Shown here piece after piece: positions 1-11,554 of a stretch of DNA of 64,000 nucleotides; positions within the stretch are counted from its first letter, which is position 1; every line of letters begins with the position of its first letter. Both the position numbers and the translations under genes were made by a program. This stretch comes from Archangium gephyra (GTDB taxonomy: Bacteria; Myxococcota; Myxococcia; Myxococcales; Myxococcaceae). The stretch spans positions 1,062,501-1,126,500 of the forward strand of contig NZ_CP011509.1 of NCBI RefSeq assembly GCF_001027285.1, written 5' to 3'. The notes below the pieces were generated by a model. It was given only the letters and a program-made list of their open reading frames with translations, ran no database searches and had not been told where the DNA came from.

Positions 1-2138
<2,138 letters not shown>

Positions 2139-2309
2139 TACCTCAATCTCTCACGAGCTCCACCCCACTGGGGAGGGAGTAGGGGATTCGAGTCCAAGGT
2201 CGAGGCCCCGTGCGCGCTCCACAAGAGCGGCGCCGGGCCCGGAAGAAGGCACCAGCTTCTCCAGCTAGAAATTGAAAACTACCCTTTGTATGCACGAGTC
2301 ACTCATTTT

Positions 2310-2423
<114 letters not shown>

Positions 2424-2432
2424 ATTTTTTTT

Positions 2433-2475
2433 GAAGGCCCCGAGTCCTCACAATACGTGAAGACTCGGGGCCTTC
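2433..2475. terminator. terminator shared by rRNA operon and kinase gene
   Basis: A perfect 14-base inverted repeat (2433-2446 and 2462-2475, stem GAAGGCCCCGAGTC) with a 15-base loop follows the 5S gene. A run of eight T lies just before it (2424-2432), which becomes the U tract for transcripts arriving from the right. It therefore suits termination of the minus-strand kinase operon well, and it probably also ends the rRNA operon by its stable stem. Confidence 0.8.
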
Positions 2476-2499
2476 GCCTTTGCGGGCTCCGGCTCGAGC

Positions 2500-4383
2500 T
2501 CAGACCAGGCCGCCCGACGCGGGCGCCGCGGGCAGCACGAGTGTCACCGTCGTGCCCACGCCTTCGTGACTGTCCAAGCTGATGGTGCCGCCATGGTCCT
2601 CGATCACGCGGTGGCAGACCGCCAATGACAGCCCCTTCCCCGTCCACTGCTGCTTGGTGGTGAAGAAGGGGTTGAAGATGCGTTCCAGGTGCTCGCGCGC
2701 AATGCCCCGGCCCGTGTCCCTCATCTCCACCCGCACCAGCTCCGCGTCCACCACCTGGGTGCTCAAGACGAGGTTGCGCTCCGGCCTGTCCCTCATGGCA
2801 TTGAGGGCGTTGCCCAGCAACCGGCCGAAGACATCTCCCAACGCCTGGGTGTCGCCCAGCACCTTCACCTCTCCTGGATGGAATTGGCAGTCCACTCGCA
2901 CTCCCACCAGGCTCAGCTCCGCGTCCCGTGACTCCAGCACCCGCTGCAGCATCCGGTGCAGGTCCAGCGGCAGACGTCCCAGTTGCTGGCGCTCGGAGAG
3001 CAGCTGCAGCTCGCGGACGATGCTGGCGATGCGCTGCGCCTGCTGGTGCACCGTGCCCAGCATCCGGCGCGAGGGGTCCTCCTCCGGCAGATCCATCAGC
3101 ATCAGCTGCACGTTGCCCAGCACCGCGGCCAACGGGTTGTTCATCTCGTGCGCCATGCCCGCCGCCAGGTCTCCCATGGCCGCCAGGCGCTGGCTCCTCG
3201 AGAGCTGCACCTGGGTCTGTTGCAGCTCCCGCGTGCGCTCCTCCACCTGCGCCGCCAGCTGCTCGTTGAAGCCCAACAGCTCCCGGTGTGCCTGCTCCAG
3301 CGCCTGCCCCATGTCGTTGAAGGCTCGCGCCAGGTCTCCCAGCTCGTCCCGGCGCTTGAGCGAGATGCGGTGGGCCAGGTTTCCCCGGGCCAGCTCACGC
3401 GCGCCCTCGGCCAGCCGGGCAATGGGCCGTGCCAGCGCCCTCGCCAGCAGTGGCGCCAGCGCCAGCACCCCCACCAGCGTCAGGCCCAACACTCCGAAAG
3501 TGCTCCGTGCCAGGGCATGCAGCGGCGCCAGTGCGGCCTCGCGCGGCCGGGCCACCACCGCTACCCACCCCAACTCCGGCACCGGGCTGAAGGCCGCCAG
3601 CCACGCTCGGCCCTCCTCCTCGTAGTCCGCCAGCCCCGTCTGCTTCGCGCCCGCCACCCCCGTCAGCTTCCCGGAGAAGTCCTCCTGACGGCGCTCGCGC
3701 TCCGGTTCCCCGTCCAGCAGCAGCCGGCCCGCTCCATCCAGCAGGAAGACGCGCTCGTTGCCCACGCCTCGCATGGCCAGCCGCTGGGAGAGATCCTCCA
3801 GGCCCAGTTCGGCGGCGAGCCCTCCCGCCCTCGTTCCCGGCGCGCGCGCCACCACCACCACCGCCGGCCGGCGGCGCACCGCGGTGAGGTAGGGTGCCGA
3901 GACGGCGTACGCGCGATCCTCGGACACCTGCGACAGCAACCCCGCCGACCGCCGTTGGAAGTCCTCCACCTCCCTGGCGGCCACGGTGTCGTGACGGCCG
4001 AACTGCGGCTCCTGCCGCGCGAAGGCCTCCGGGTCATCCACGAAGACGGAGGCCGTCAGCTCGCCCCGCGCGTCGAAGAGCCCCACCTGGGCAATGCGGT
4101 CACGCCGCAGGAAGACGCGGATGAGGAACTCCTGTGCCTCCGAGGGGCCGAGCGCGAGCGGCTCCTGGTGCACCAGCGCACCGCCCAACTCCGTGGCCAG
4201 TGAGAGGACATGGGTGGCGGCATGCTCGGCCTCGGCCCGCGCGGTGCGCCGATGCTGTTCGGCCACCGCCTCCGAGAGCGCCCGCTCCGCGTCACGCCAG
4301 GCCAGCAGGCCCACCGCCAGGGCGGGCACCGCGGCGATGGCGATGAGCAGCAGCAGCAGCCGGGTGCGGATTCTCATGGGCAC
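2500..4383 (-). CDS. membrane sensor histidine kinase
   Basis: A 627-residue two-component sensor kinase. A signal-anchor helix at residues 5-25 and a second membrane segment near 290-310 enclose a periplasmic sensor domain of about 260 residues (probably Cache-like). A HAMP segment follows (LARPIARLAEGARELARG), then a short coiled coil, a dimerisation/phosphoacceptor domain with H412 in AHEMNNPLAAV, and an HATPase domain with N, G1 (DTGRGI), F (NPFF) and G2 (GKGLSL) boxes. No receiver domain is attached. It is the last gene of a three-gene operon, its start lying 4 bases after the stop of the Ig-like lipoprotein gene. The partner regulator is not in this operon. Confidence 0.93.
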   Translation of the reverse strand: MPMRIRTRLLLLLIAIAAVPALAVGLLAWRDAERALSEAVAEQHRRTARAEAEHAATHVLSLATELGGALVHQEPLALGPSEAQEFLIRVFLRRDRIAQVGLFDARGELTASVFVDDPEAFARQEPQFGRHDTVAAREVEDFQRRSAGLLSQVSEDRAYAVSAPYLTAVRRRPAVVVVARAPGTRAGGLAAELGLEDLSQRLAMRGVGNERVFLLDGAGRLLLDGEPERERRQEDFSGKLTGVAGAKQTGLADYEEEGRAWLAAFSPVPELGWVAVVARPREAALAPLHALARSTFGVLGLTLVGVLALAPLLARALARPIARLAEGARELARGNLAHRISLKRRDELGDLARAFNDMGQALEQAHRELLGFNEQLAAQVEERTRELQQTQVQLSRSQRLAAMGDLAAGMAHEMNNPLAAVLGNVQLMLMDLPEEDPSRRMLGTVHQQAQRIASIVRELQLLSERQQLGRLPLDLHRMLQRVLESRDAELSLVGVRVDCQFHPGEVKVLGDTQALGDVFGRLLGNALNAMRDRPERNLVLSTQVVDAELVRVEMRDTGRGIAREHLERIFNPFFTTKQQWTGKGLSLAVCHRVIEDHGGTISLDSHEGVGTTVTLVLPAAPASGGLV

Positions 4384-4387
4384 GGAC

Positions 4388-6703
4388 TCATTGCAGCTTG
4401 GGGCAGCTCACCTGCAGGTTGAGGCACTGTCTGACGGTCTTCCTCGGATCCTCGCTGTCGGTGACGATGAGCTCCAGGCAGGACTGCGGCTCGCGCCCGG
4501 CCACCTCGCTCAACGTGACGTTGGGCAGGGTGAGGCTGCCGCCGGTGAAGGCGGGCGTGAGGCTCGGGCTGATGGCGCCGAACGGGGAGAGCGTGAGCCG
4601 GGCCGTGCCCGAATAGGACGTGACGGCGTTGTTCCAGTTGTCGACCGCTTGCAGGGTGAGCTTCCAGCGGTCCGCGGCGGTGATGCAGGGGGGCACCTGC
4701 GGCTGGAACCGCGCGACAGGGCCGGGATTCACGGCGAACGTGCCCGGCTGCTGCCCCTTCGCTGTGCCGGACACGACGCTCAGCCGCGTGCTGGCGAGGG
4801 CCAGCAACACGGTGAACTCCACGTCGGCCTGGCCCTGGAAGCCGGAGAAGCGGGCGGGCGTGAACTGGTGCGCGTGGACGCTCTGCGCATCGAACTCCAG
4901 CTCGTGCACGTCCCGGGTGGTGTTGCCGTAGGTGTCCACCGCGCGGATTCGCACCCGGAAGGGCACGCCCGCCATCTGCGCTCCAGGTGTGTCCTCCACC
5001 ACGAAGCGCTGCGTGGCCCCAGGCAGCACGGCGAAGCCTCCAGTGGTGGTGCGCAGCGCTCCCGGCGCCGTGACGCTCCCCTCCACCAGGCTGATGCGCG
5101 TCTCCTCCACGGCGGTCGTGAGCACCACCGGGAAGGTGATGGCGCCCGTGAAGGTGCCGCTCGTGGTGGGGCTCAGCGCCCCCTCGGGAACTCCGGCGGC
5201 GGAGAGCGTCACGGACAGCGGCGTCTCCGCCCGGTTGCCGAAGCGATCCAGCGCCTCGAGTGTGAGGAGGAAGGCCTCGCCCGCCAACTGGGGCCCCACC
5301 ACCGGGGACACCACCAGGTTCGTGGGCGGCCCGGCCTGGATGGCGAGCTCCGGCGTGGTGCCTCGCACGTTCGGCACGTGGGGATCCTCCGCGACCACCG
5401 ACACCCGCTGCACCCGGGAGAACTCGGCGTTGAACGCGGCCATGCCCACCTCGAGCTCGATGTCGCCGGGCGAGAAGCCCGGGTCCGGCGGTGAGGTGTC
5501 CAGCCGCACCCTGCCGGTGTAGGGCGTGCGGTTGTTCCAGGCATCCAACGAGGTGAGGATGAAACGCTCGGGAACGCCCGCCTGCAGGGGCCCGGTGCCA
5601 GTGCGCAGCACCTCGAAGCGCTGCGTGGAGCCGGGCCGCACCGCGAGGCTCACCGTGTGCGGCGAGAGCGCGCCGTACGTGTCCCGGTTGAAACCGCTGG
5701 CCGACAGCCACACCTCCGCCGCGCTGCGCGTGTCCTTGTAGAGCAGGGGCAGCCGGCCCTGGGCACCCTGCAGCACGAGCGTGAGGTCCGGGTGGTAGGG
5801 GTCGGCCTCGTTGACGGCCAGCCCTCCCGCGGGCGAGTTGGTGCGCAGCGTGAGCTGGATGCCGGTGGCGGGCAGCGAGGCCGGCCCTCCACTGGAGTCC
5901 AGCACGTCCACCGTGAGCGCCACGGGCTCCCCCGCCACCAGGGGCGAGGTGGGCACGCGGGTGAAGCGTACCGCCGTGGGCGGGCCGAGCCGTCCCACCG
6001 CCACCGTCTGGGCGATGGAGGGCAGATGGTCGCAGCTGGATTCCATCGTGTGATAGCCCGGGGTGGTGTCCCGGTAGAGCACGTCCACCCCCGACTCGCC
6101 CGGAGCGAGCGTCACCTCCAGCTCGCGCCGCGCCTCCTCCTCCTGCCCGTGCCGGGCGAAGCGGCCCGTCTCCGAGTCACTGGTGATGCGCAGCACGCGG
6201 GGCGTGGCGGTGGGGGCCGGCTGGCCCGAGGGGTCTCTCAGCTCGATGCGAATGGGCTCCGTCCACTCGCCAGGGCGGGCCGCGCGCATCGACGTGACGA
6301 AGACGAGCCGGTGCACGCCCCGGTCGATGACCTCGAAGCCCCCGGAGAGTGTGGAGGAGCGGCCCTGAGCGTCGGTGACGGTGACGTCATGGCGTCCGGG
6401 CGGAAGGGTGGCCGGAGCGGTGGCCTCCAGCGCGTCGCGCGAGAGGAAGCGCACGGCGTAGGCGCGCTCGGCGCCAATGCGCACCTCGAAGCGGTTCTCC
6501 AACGAGGGCGGCGCCTCCGAGCCCAGGTCCACCGCGACGTCCGGCGTGAAGGAGCCGCTGAGCAGCAGGCGCTCGGGCGTGCCGAACGCGCCGCGCTCCG
6601 GGGAGACCGCCTGGAGGCGCGGCGTGTCCGGCGCGGAGCCGCAGGAGAGCACCCAGGTCACCAGGGCCAGGGCGAGGGGGTGCATGCCGGTACGGGAACG
6701 CAT
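4388..6703 (-). CDS. lipoprotein with repeated Ig-like domains
   Basis: A 771-residue predicted outer-surface lipoprotein. The signal peptide ends in a lipobox (VLSC, residues 18-21 or so). The first domain resembles an IPT/TIG fold (VSPERGAFGTPERLLLSG). The rest is built from several copies of a domain of about 100 residues marked by phrases such as RFVV.....AGVPF.V.IRAVDTYGN, typical of invasin/filamin-like Ig folds. An AAGGAGG ribosome-binding site lies 6 bases before the ATG. It sits between a second Ig-like protein gene (15-base gap) and the sensor kinase gene (4-base gap), so the three are probably one transcript. The function is likely structural or adhesive, but no ligand can be named. 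Confidence 0.8.
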   Translation of the reverse strand: MRSRTGMHPLALALVTWVLSCGSAPDTPRLQAVSPERGAFGTPERLLLSGSFTPDVAVDLGSEAPPSLENRFEVRIGAERAYAVRFLSRDALEATAPATLPPGRHDVTVTDAQGRSSTLSGGFEVIDRGVHRLVFVTSMRAARPGEWTEPIRIELRDPSGQPAPTATPRVLRITSDSETGRFARHGQEEEARRELEVTLAPGESGVDVLYRDTTPGYHTMESSCDHLPSIAQTVAVGRLGPPTAVRFTRVPTSPLVAGEPVALTVDVLDSSGGPASLPATGIQLTLRTNSPAGGLAVNEADPYHPDLTLVLQGAQGRLPLLYKDTRSAAEVWLSASGFNRDTYGALSPHTVSLAVRPGSTQRFEVLRTGTGPLQAGVPERFILTSLDAWNNRTPYTGRVRLDTSPPDPGFSPGDIELEVGMAAFNAEFSRVQRVSVVAEDPHVPNVRGTTPELAIQAGPPTNLVVSPVVGPQLAGEAFLLTLEALDRFGNRAETPLSVTLSAAGVPEGALSPTTSGTFTGAITFPVVLTTAVEETRISLVEGSVTAPGALRTTTGGFAVLPGATQRFVVEDTPGAQMAGVPFRVRIRAVDTYGNTTRDVHELEFDAQSVHAHQFTPARFSGFQGQADVEFTVLLALASTRLSVVSGTAKGQQPGTFAVNPGPVARFQPQVPPCITAADRWKLTLQAVDNWNNAVTSYSGTARLTLSPFGAISPSLTPAFTGGSLTLPNVTLSEVAGREPQSCLELIVTDSEDPRKTVRQCLNLQVSCPKLQ

Positions 6704-6718
6704 CCGAGCCTCCTTTCG

Positions 6719-8980
6719 TCAGAGCGCGAAGCGGTAGCCGAGCGAGGTGGAGAGCCCACCAATGGGGCCCTGGAAGGTGCCGCCCTCGGGCAGCCGGGCG
6801 AGGCCGTAACGCCCCTGCAGCACCAGCTCCCCGGGACCGAGCGGGTACACCAACCCGAGCCGCACGTGGCCGCCGAACGCGGGGGACACCTGGCGCTGCC
6901 TGCCCGGATCCAGGCTCAGGCGCCAGTCGATGTGGACGAGGTGCCCGTCAAGCCCGGCACCGGCGTAGCCAGACAGGGGGCCGGTGAGGCGCTCGAGCCA
7001 GCGCGCTCCCACGGACACGGTGGTGGTGAAGGCCTGGGCGTTCAGGTCGAAGGGCTCGTGCGCCGCGCTCTCGCCTCGCAGCGAGAAGCTTCCCCACGCC
7101 ACCTGCACGGAGGCACTGGCGGCCAGCTTCTCCCCGAGCGCGTAGGGGCGCACGTCTCCCTCCAGCTCCAACGAGGGTTGCACCAGCCGGCCCAGGTTGC
7201 TCTGCGCGCCGAGCCGCAGGGCCAGGCCCCGGGGCATGCGCGAGGCCAGGGTGAGGCGGGCATCCCCTCGGGCCTCTCGCGCGGCGGCGAGCACGGTGGC
7301 CACGCCGCCTTCGCACCGCACGGGAGCATGGTAGCGGGTGACGAACTCCCCACTGCCCAGCGACGCCACGCGCTCGAAGCGCCCGTGCTCGGCCTGGGTG
7401 CCCGCCGCGCGCAGGGTGATGGGCACGCTGTCCAGCGGGTTGCCGTACAGGTCCTCGACGAGCAGGTGCACCTGCGTGCTGTCCCTCCCGTCGCACAGCA
7501 CCTCGTCCTTCTCGGTGCGCACGCGCAGCCGGGCGGGCTCTCCAGGGACGAGCCGCACGGTGGTGCTGACGCTCTGGTCCTCCCACCGCACCTCGACGAG
7601 CGCCTCGCCAGTCCGACGGACCGACTCCAACTCGACGGTGGCGCGGCCCTCGCGTGTCGTCACGGAGCTGGGGAGCCGGCCGAGCGTGGTGGACAACAAC
7701 AGCACCGTTCCGTCCGGCGCCAGCAACCCCTTCGCGTCGCGGGCGGAGATCCGCAGGCTCACCCGCGAGAGGCCATCCGCCGGCAGCTCGCGCCCGTTCC
7801 GCTCCACTCCGCTGAGCGCCAGGGTGAGCCGGGGGATGGGAAGGAACGTCGCGCTCACCGAAACCGGTGGCACGCCGTCGATCCACGCCACGAACCGCTC
7901 CTCGCCTCCGCCGGGCGGTGCACGGTAGCGCGCCAGGTAGGTGCCATCTCCCTGGTCCTGCACCGGCCCCAGCTCGCCGAGCGTGGACTGGAGGCGCACG
8001 GGCTCTCCGGCCATCGCACGCCCCCGCGCGTCGTGGACGGACACATGCACGAACGCGCCCGAGGCCCCCCCCTCCAGCGTCTCGACCTCGAGGGCGAGGG
8101 TGGGTTTCACTCCCGCCCGCAGCTCCACCCGGAGCGTGGAGGGCTCGCCACTGCCCGCCTGGGCCGTGAGCACCGCTTCGCCCGGTGTGGCCCGGGACAG
8201 GGGCACCAGCGTGCCCAGGTGGACGCCCGGGGCGATGCGCCCGGCCTCGAAGGTGCCGCCCGTCCGCGAGAAGGTGGGCACGCTCTCCAGTGGCTCACCC
8301 CGGCTGTCGATGCCGAAGGCCCACACACGCAGGCCCCGCTCGCCATCGGCCTCCAGCGAGGACTCCTCGGCGAGCAGGAGCACCGTGGGCCTGGACGACA
8401 CGGGCAGCGACAGGGGCCATTGCCGCGCGGGCTGGCCGGGCGCGGTGGTGGAGACGGTGGCCTGCGCGACGCCAGGCGAGAGCAGGACGGGCACCTCGGC
8501 CTGGCCGGTGGCGTTGGCGCGCACGGGCCCGTAGAGCGTGTCCCCGATGCGGACCTCCACCCGGCCCAGGGGCGGCAGCCCGGAGAGGGGCAACACCTGG
8601 CGGCGCTGCACCTCGAGCACCACCGTGCCATGGGCCCCCGAGGACGGCGACACGGCGGCGCAGAGGATGGGCGCGAGCGTGTCCGTGCGCGGGGGGACGA
8701 AGGCGGCCTGCAGCGTGTCCGGGGCGGAGCGCCGCGCGGGGAGGACCCGGCCCGCGCTGCACGCGAGGCGCACGTCCGGAGGCAGCCCGGGAGCGGAGAC
8801 GGTGAGGGTGATTCGGGTGTCGCGTCCGGAGAGCAGCTGGCGCGGCGAGGCCTCCAGTCGCAAGGCGGAGGCCGCTCGGCTGGGGGGAGCACCCAGCAGG
8901 AGGCATAGCAGGAAGAGCGGCCCGAGACTCCACCGGGCCCCGTGCCAGCTCTGGGGTGTGACCACCGCTCGCCCCGTCAT
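6719..8980 (-). CDS. secreted Ig-like protein with C-terminal barrel-like domain
   Basis: A 753-residue exported protein and first gene of the operon. It has an N-terminal signal (LGPLFLLCLLLG...SRAAS), then about five Ig-like domains of the invasin type (for example LTLSGVERNGRELPADG and LRVRTEKDEVLCDG), recalling proteins that supply stiff extracellular rods. The last 190 residues lose this pattern, show alternating hydrophobic strands and end in YRFAL, as outer-membrane beta-barrel proteins often do. I infer an outer-membrane anchored protein with an Ig stalk. It is co-directional with the Ig lipoprotein and the kinase, which suggests a surface structure monitored by that kinase. The ribosome-binding site is weak. 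Confidence 0.75.
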   Translation of the reverse strand: MTGRAVVTPQSWHGARWSLGPLFLLCLLLGAPPSRAASALRLEASPRQLLSGRDTRITLTVSAPGLPPDVRLACSAGRVLPARRSAPDTLQAAFVPPRTDTLAPILCAAVSPSSGAHGTVVLEVQRRQVLPLSGLPPLGRVEVRIGDTLYGPVRANATGQAEVPVLLSPGVAQATVSTTAPGQPARQWPLSLPVSSRPTVLLLAEESSLEADGERGLRVWAFGIDSRGEPLESVPTFSRTGGTFEAGRIAPGVHLGTLVPLSRATPGEAVLTAQAGSGEPSTLRVELRAGVKPTLALEVETLEGGASGAFVHVSVHDARGRAMAGEPVRLQSTLGELGPVQDQGDGTYLARYRAPPGGGEERFVAWIDGVPPVSVSATFLPIPRLTLALSGVERNGRELPADGLSRVSLRISARDAKGLLAPDGTVLLLSTTLGRLPSSVTTREGRATVELESVRRTGEALVEVRWEDQSVSTTVRLVPGEPARLRVRTEKDEVLCDGRDSTQVHLLVEDLYGNPLDSVPITLRAAGTQAEHGRFERVASLGSGEFVTRYHAPVRCEGGVATVLAAAREARGDARLTLASRMPRGLALRLGAQSNLGRLVQPSLELEGDVRPYALGEKLAASASVQVAWGSFSLRGESAAHEPFDLNAQAFTTTVSVGARWLERLTGPLSGYAGAGLDGHLVHIDWRLSLDPGRQRQVSPAFGGHVRLGLVYPLGPGELVLQGRYGLARLPEGGTFQGPIGGLSTSLGYRFAL

Positions 8981-9112
8981 CCCGGAAGCGCCCCCTGTCC
9001 ATGAATGGAGAGAGGGCCAGGATACTCCTTCCCGGGGGACGTGGGGCGTGAGGCCCGGGCAAGTGACTTCCGGGGGACGCCTCGGGCGCCCACCCCCGGG
9101 TGGGAGGAGGGA

Positions 9113-9610
9113 CTACTGACCCTCGACGACCCGGCGGACGCGCAGCACCGTGGCGGCGCCGGCGGGGCCCGCGTTGGGCACGGTGTCCAGGGTGCCCTCC
9201 ACCTTGAGGCCAGGGTTCCCGTTGGCGACCTCCAGGATGCTGGCGCGCTTCTCGTCGCTGACGCCGAGCGCGGCCGTGTCCACCTCGTGCACCTGGATGG
9301 GCTCGTCGCCGGGCCGGTCCGGCCGGGTGGCGATGAAGTAGGGGCAGGGCGTGGTCATGCAGCGCACCCCGCTGTTGCGGAGGAAGAAGACGGCGGGCCC
9401 CCGCTCGGCGGAGGGCGCGGCGGCGGTGCCTCCCGAGGTCGGCTCGGGGGCGGTGGCGGGCTTGTCGGTGGCGGGCTTGTCCATGGGCGCGGAAGGAGTG
9501 CCACCGGACTCGGCGGCGCGAGGGGACTCGGCAGGGGTGGTGCCCTTGCTGCAACCGGCGAGCAGGCCAAGGGCGAGGGCGGCGGTGAGCAGGGGCTGAC
9601 GGAAGGTCAT
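9113..9610 (-). CDS. small lipoprotein, DUF6748-like
   Basis: A 165-residue lipoprotein. I chose the ATG at 9610 because it starts directly with a lipoprotein signal (LLTAALALGLLAGCSKG); an upstream start would add 30 residues that do not belong to a signal peptide. After the lipobox comes a low-complexity Ala/Pro/Ser linker to about residue 65, then a compact domain with the phrase VRCMTTPCPYF and a paired-cysteine look, resembling a small domain found in many myxobacterial lipoproteins (I believe DUF6748, not certain). It lies just downstream of the msrB-like gene, and the two may be co-transcribed. Function unknown. Confidence 0.75.
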   Translation of the reverse strand: MTFRQPLLTAALALGLLAGCSKGTTPAESPRAAESGGTPSAPMDKPATDKPATAPEPTSGGTAAAPSAERGPAVFFLRNSGVRCMTTPCPYFIATRPDRPGDEPIQVHEVDTAALGVSDEKRASILEVANGNPGLKVEGTLDTVPNAGPAGAATVLRVRRVVEGQ

Positions 9611-9696
9611 GGGACGGGCTCCGGAAAGGGAGGGGGCGCAGTCTCGCCGCCTCCCGGGGCAGATGCCACTTCCGACGCGCGCAAGGCCCGCGTCAT

Positions 9697-10131
9697 TCAC
9701 GCGGACGCGCCGACGTCCTCCTCCAGCGCCTGGTCCTCGGGCTCGAAGACCAGGGCCGCCGAGTTGATGCTGTAGCGCAGCCCGGTGGGAGGCGGCCCGT
9801 CATCGAAGACATGGCCCAGGTGGGCGCCACAGCGGTCGCATGCCACCTCCGTGCGGATGCGCAGGAAGCTGGAGCGGTCCTCGTGGTGGGCCACGTGGCC
9901 GGAGCGGATGGGCGCCCAGAAGCTGGGCCAGCCGGTGCCCGGATCGAACTTCGCCTTCGAGGCGAAGAGCGTGTGCCCACAGCCCGCGCAGCAGTAGATG
10001 CCCCGGACATGGTGGTCCACGAAGGCCCCACTGAAGGGTGCCTCGGTAGCCCCCTGGCGCATCACCCGGTACTGCTCCGGGGTGAGATCCTGCCGCCACT
10101 CGTCGTCGGTCTTGTAGACCCTCTCGTGCAT
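9697..10131 (-). CDS. msrB: MsrB-family methionine sulfoxide reductase, catalytic Cys replaced by Ser
   Basis: A 144-residue cytosolic protein with the full MsrB fold. MsrB enzymes reduce methionine-R-sulfoxide in oxidised proteins. The two zinc-binding CxxC pairs are present (C48/C51 and C98/C101), as are the family signatures FDPGTGWPSF and CGAHLGHVFDDGP. In the motif normally read R-[YF]-C-x-N-S, the nucleophilic Cys (Sec in animal MsrB1) is here Ser121 (RYSINSAAL, codon AGC). A single base change from TGC explains it. The protein may be inactive as a reductase or work differently. A strong GGAGGAG precedes the ATG. The name rests on overall similarity. Confidence 0.88.
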   Translation of the reverse strand: MHERVYKTDDEWRQDLTPEQYRVMRQGATEAPFSGAFVDHHVRGIYCCAGCGHTLFASKAKFDPGTGWPSFWAPIRSGHVAHHEDRSSFLRIRTEVACDRCGAHLGHVFDDGPPPTGLRYSINSAALVFEPEDQALEEDVGASA

Positions 10132-10311
10132 GGCGTTCTCCTCCTCGCTCGACCCTCCCTAGTCATGGGGGCGGCAGTGCCGGGAAGCACCAACCGGTTG
10201 ACGGGTCGGTAGGCGTATCTCCTACCTGTCCGCTGGAGGTCAGGGAGGGGGTGCAAGTGCCCGTACGGCCGTGTGCCGGACATGGGAGCATGACCGCAGA
10301 CGTCAGGTTCG

Positions 10312-10340
10312 TTGACGACCCCAAGCCCCCGGGCTACATC
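10312..10340 (+). promoter_or_regulatory. probable sigma-70 type promoter of dnaN
   Basis: TTGACG at 10312-10317 and TACATC at 10335-10340 are separated by 17 bases, a good match to housekeeping promoter elements. The expected start of transcription is near 10347, leaving a leader of about 60 bases before dnaN. Further upstream, an inverted repeat GGTAGG/CCTACC at 10208-10213 and 10221-10226 may be an operator. Both were found by eye only. Confidence 0.45.
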
Positions 10341-10405
10341 CGCCCGACGCGGCCAAGAGGCCGCGACCCTTTCCCGTACCCCTGGTTCCTCAAGGACCCC
10401 CCGAG

Positions 10406-11512
10406 ATGGAATTCCGCATCGCCGCCGACGAGCTGAAGAAGGCCCTCTACCGCGCCCAGGGCATCGTGGAGCGCAAGACGACGATGCCCATCCTGGCCAA
10501 CGTGCTCGTCACGGCGCACAAGTCGGGGGTGACGGTCACCGCGTTCGACCTGGAGATCGGCATCGTCTCCGAGCACCCGGCCGAGGTGGTGAAGCCCGGC
10601 GCGGTGACGCTCAGCGCCAAGTACGTCTTCGACATCGTCCAGAACCTGCCGGACGCCCACGTCACGCTCAAGAAGCTGGCCAACAACTACGTGGAGATCT
10701 CCTCCGGCTCGGCGCACTTCAAGATCGTCGGCACGGCGCCCGAGGAGTACCCGAAGCTGCCGCGCGAGGAGAGCGCGCCGCTGGTGCAGGTGACGGGCAA
10801 CACGCTGCTGGAGATGATCAAGAAGACGCAGTTCGCCATCTCCACCGACGAGACGCGCTACATCCTCAACGGCGTGTACTTCGAGCCGCAGCAGGGCGGC
10901 AAGGTGCGCATGGTGGCCACGGACGGCCACCGCCTCTCGCTCATCGAGCGCGAGCTGCCGGGCGACTTCAAGCTCAAGGGCGGCGTCATCATCCCGCGCA
11001 AGGGTCTGCTGGAGCTCAAGCGCCTGTTGGACGAGGCGCCGGACGCGGAGTGCCAGCTGGGCTTCGCGGAGAACTCGGCGCTCTTCAAGAAGACGGGCCT
11101 GACGATGGTGATGCGGCTCATCGACGGGCAGTTCCCCGAGTACCAGCGCGTCATCCCCAAGGAGGGCGAGAAGGCGGTGCTGGTGCCCAAGACGCGGCTG
11201 CTCGAGGGCCTCAAGCGCATCGCGCTGCTCAGCGCGGACAAGAGCTACGCGGTGCGCATCGGCCTGGCGGAGAACCAGCTGCTCATCACCGCCAACAACC
11301 CGGACCTGGGCGAGGCGAAGGACGCACTGGACATCGCCTACCGGGGCACGGCCATCACCATCGGCTTCAACGCGCGCTACCTCATCGACGTGCTGACGGT
11401 GACGGACACGGACGAGGTGGCCTTCGAGCTGGGTGACGAGCACAGCCCGGGCGTGCTGCACGCGCCGGGGGACCGGAGCTTCACCGCGGTGGTGATGCCG
11501 ATGCGCGTCTGA
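10406..11512 (+). CDS. dnaN: DNA polymerase III sliding clamp (beta subunit)
   Basis: A 368-residue sliding clamp. It encircles DNA as a dimer and tethers the replicative polymerase and repair enzymes. The whole chain matches the family: the N-terminal MEFRIAADELKKALYRAQGIVERKTTMPIL, the middle domain with DGHRLSLIE, and the C-terminal VLTVTDTDEVAFELGDE...VVMPMRV, where the clamp-binding pocket residues lie. Length is normal. It stands alone: neither dnaA nor gyrB is next to it, and recF lies about 21 kb downstream on the same strand. A promoter is visible upstream. Confidence 0.97.
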   Translation: MEFRIAADELKKALYRAQGIVERKTTMPILANVLVTAHKSGVTVTAFDLEIGIVSEHPAEVVKPGAVTLSAKYVFDIVQNLPDAHVTLKKLANNYVEISSGSAHFKIVGTAPEEYPKLPREESAPLVQVTGNTLLEMIKKTQFAISTDETRYILNGVYFEPQQGGKVRMVATDGHRLSLIERELPGDFKLKGGVIIPRKGLLELKRLLDEAPDAECQLGFAENSALFKKTGLTMVMRLIDGQFPEYQRVIPKEGEKAVLVPKTRLLEGLKRIALLSADKSYAVRIGLAENQLLITANNPDLGEAKDALDIAYRGTAITIGFNARYLIDVLTVTDTDEVAFELGDEHSPGVLHAPGDRSFTAVVMPMRV

Positions 11513-11554
11513 GCGCGGGCCGCATCCTCTCCTGCCTTGCGAAGTGCTGAAGTC

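Noticed and set aside
5657-8908. A 1083-codon plus-strand frame opposite the Ig-like protein genes
   Set aside because: It is antisense to two real genes, shows Arg/Gly/His-rich composition typical of GC-rich shadows, and has no domain.
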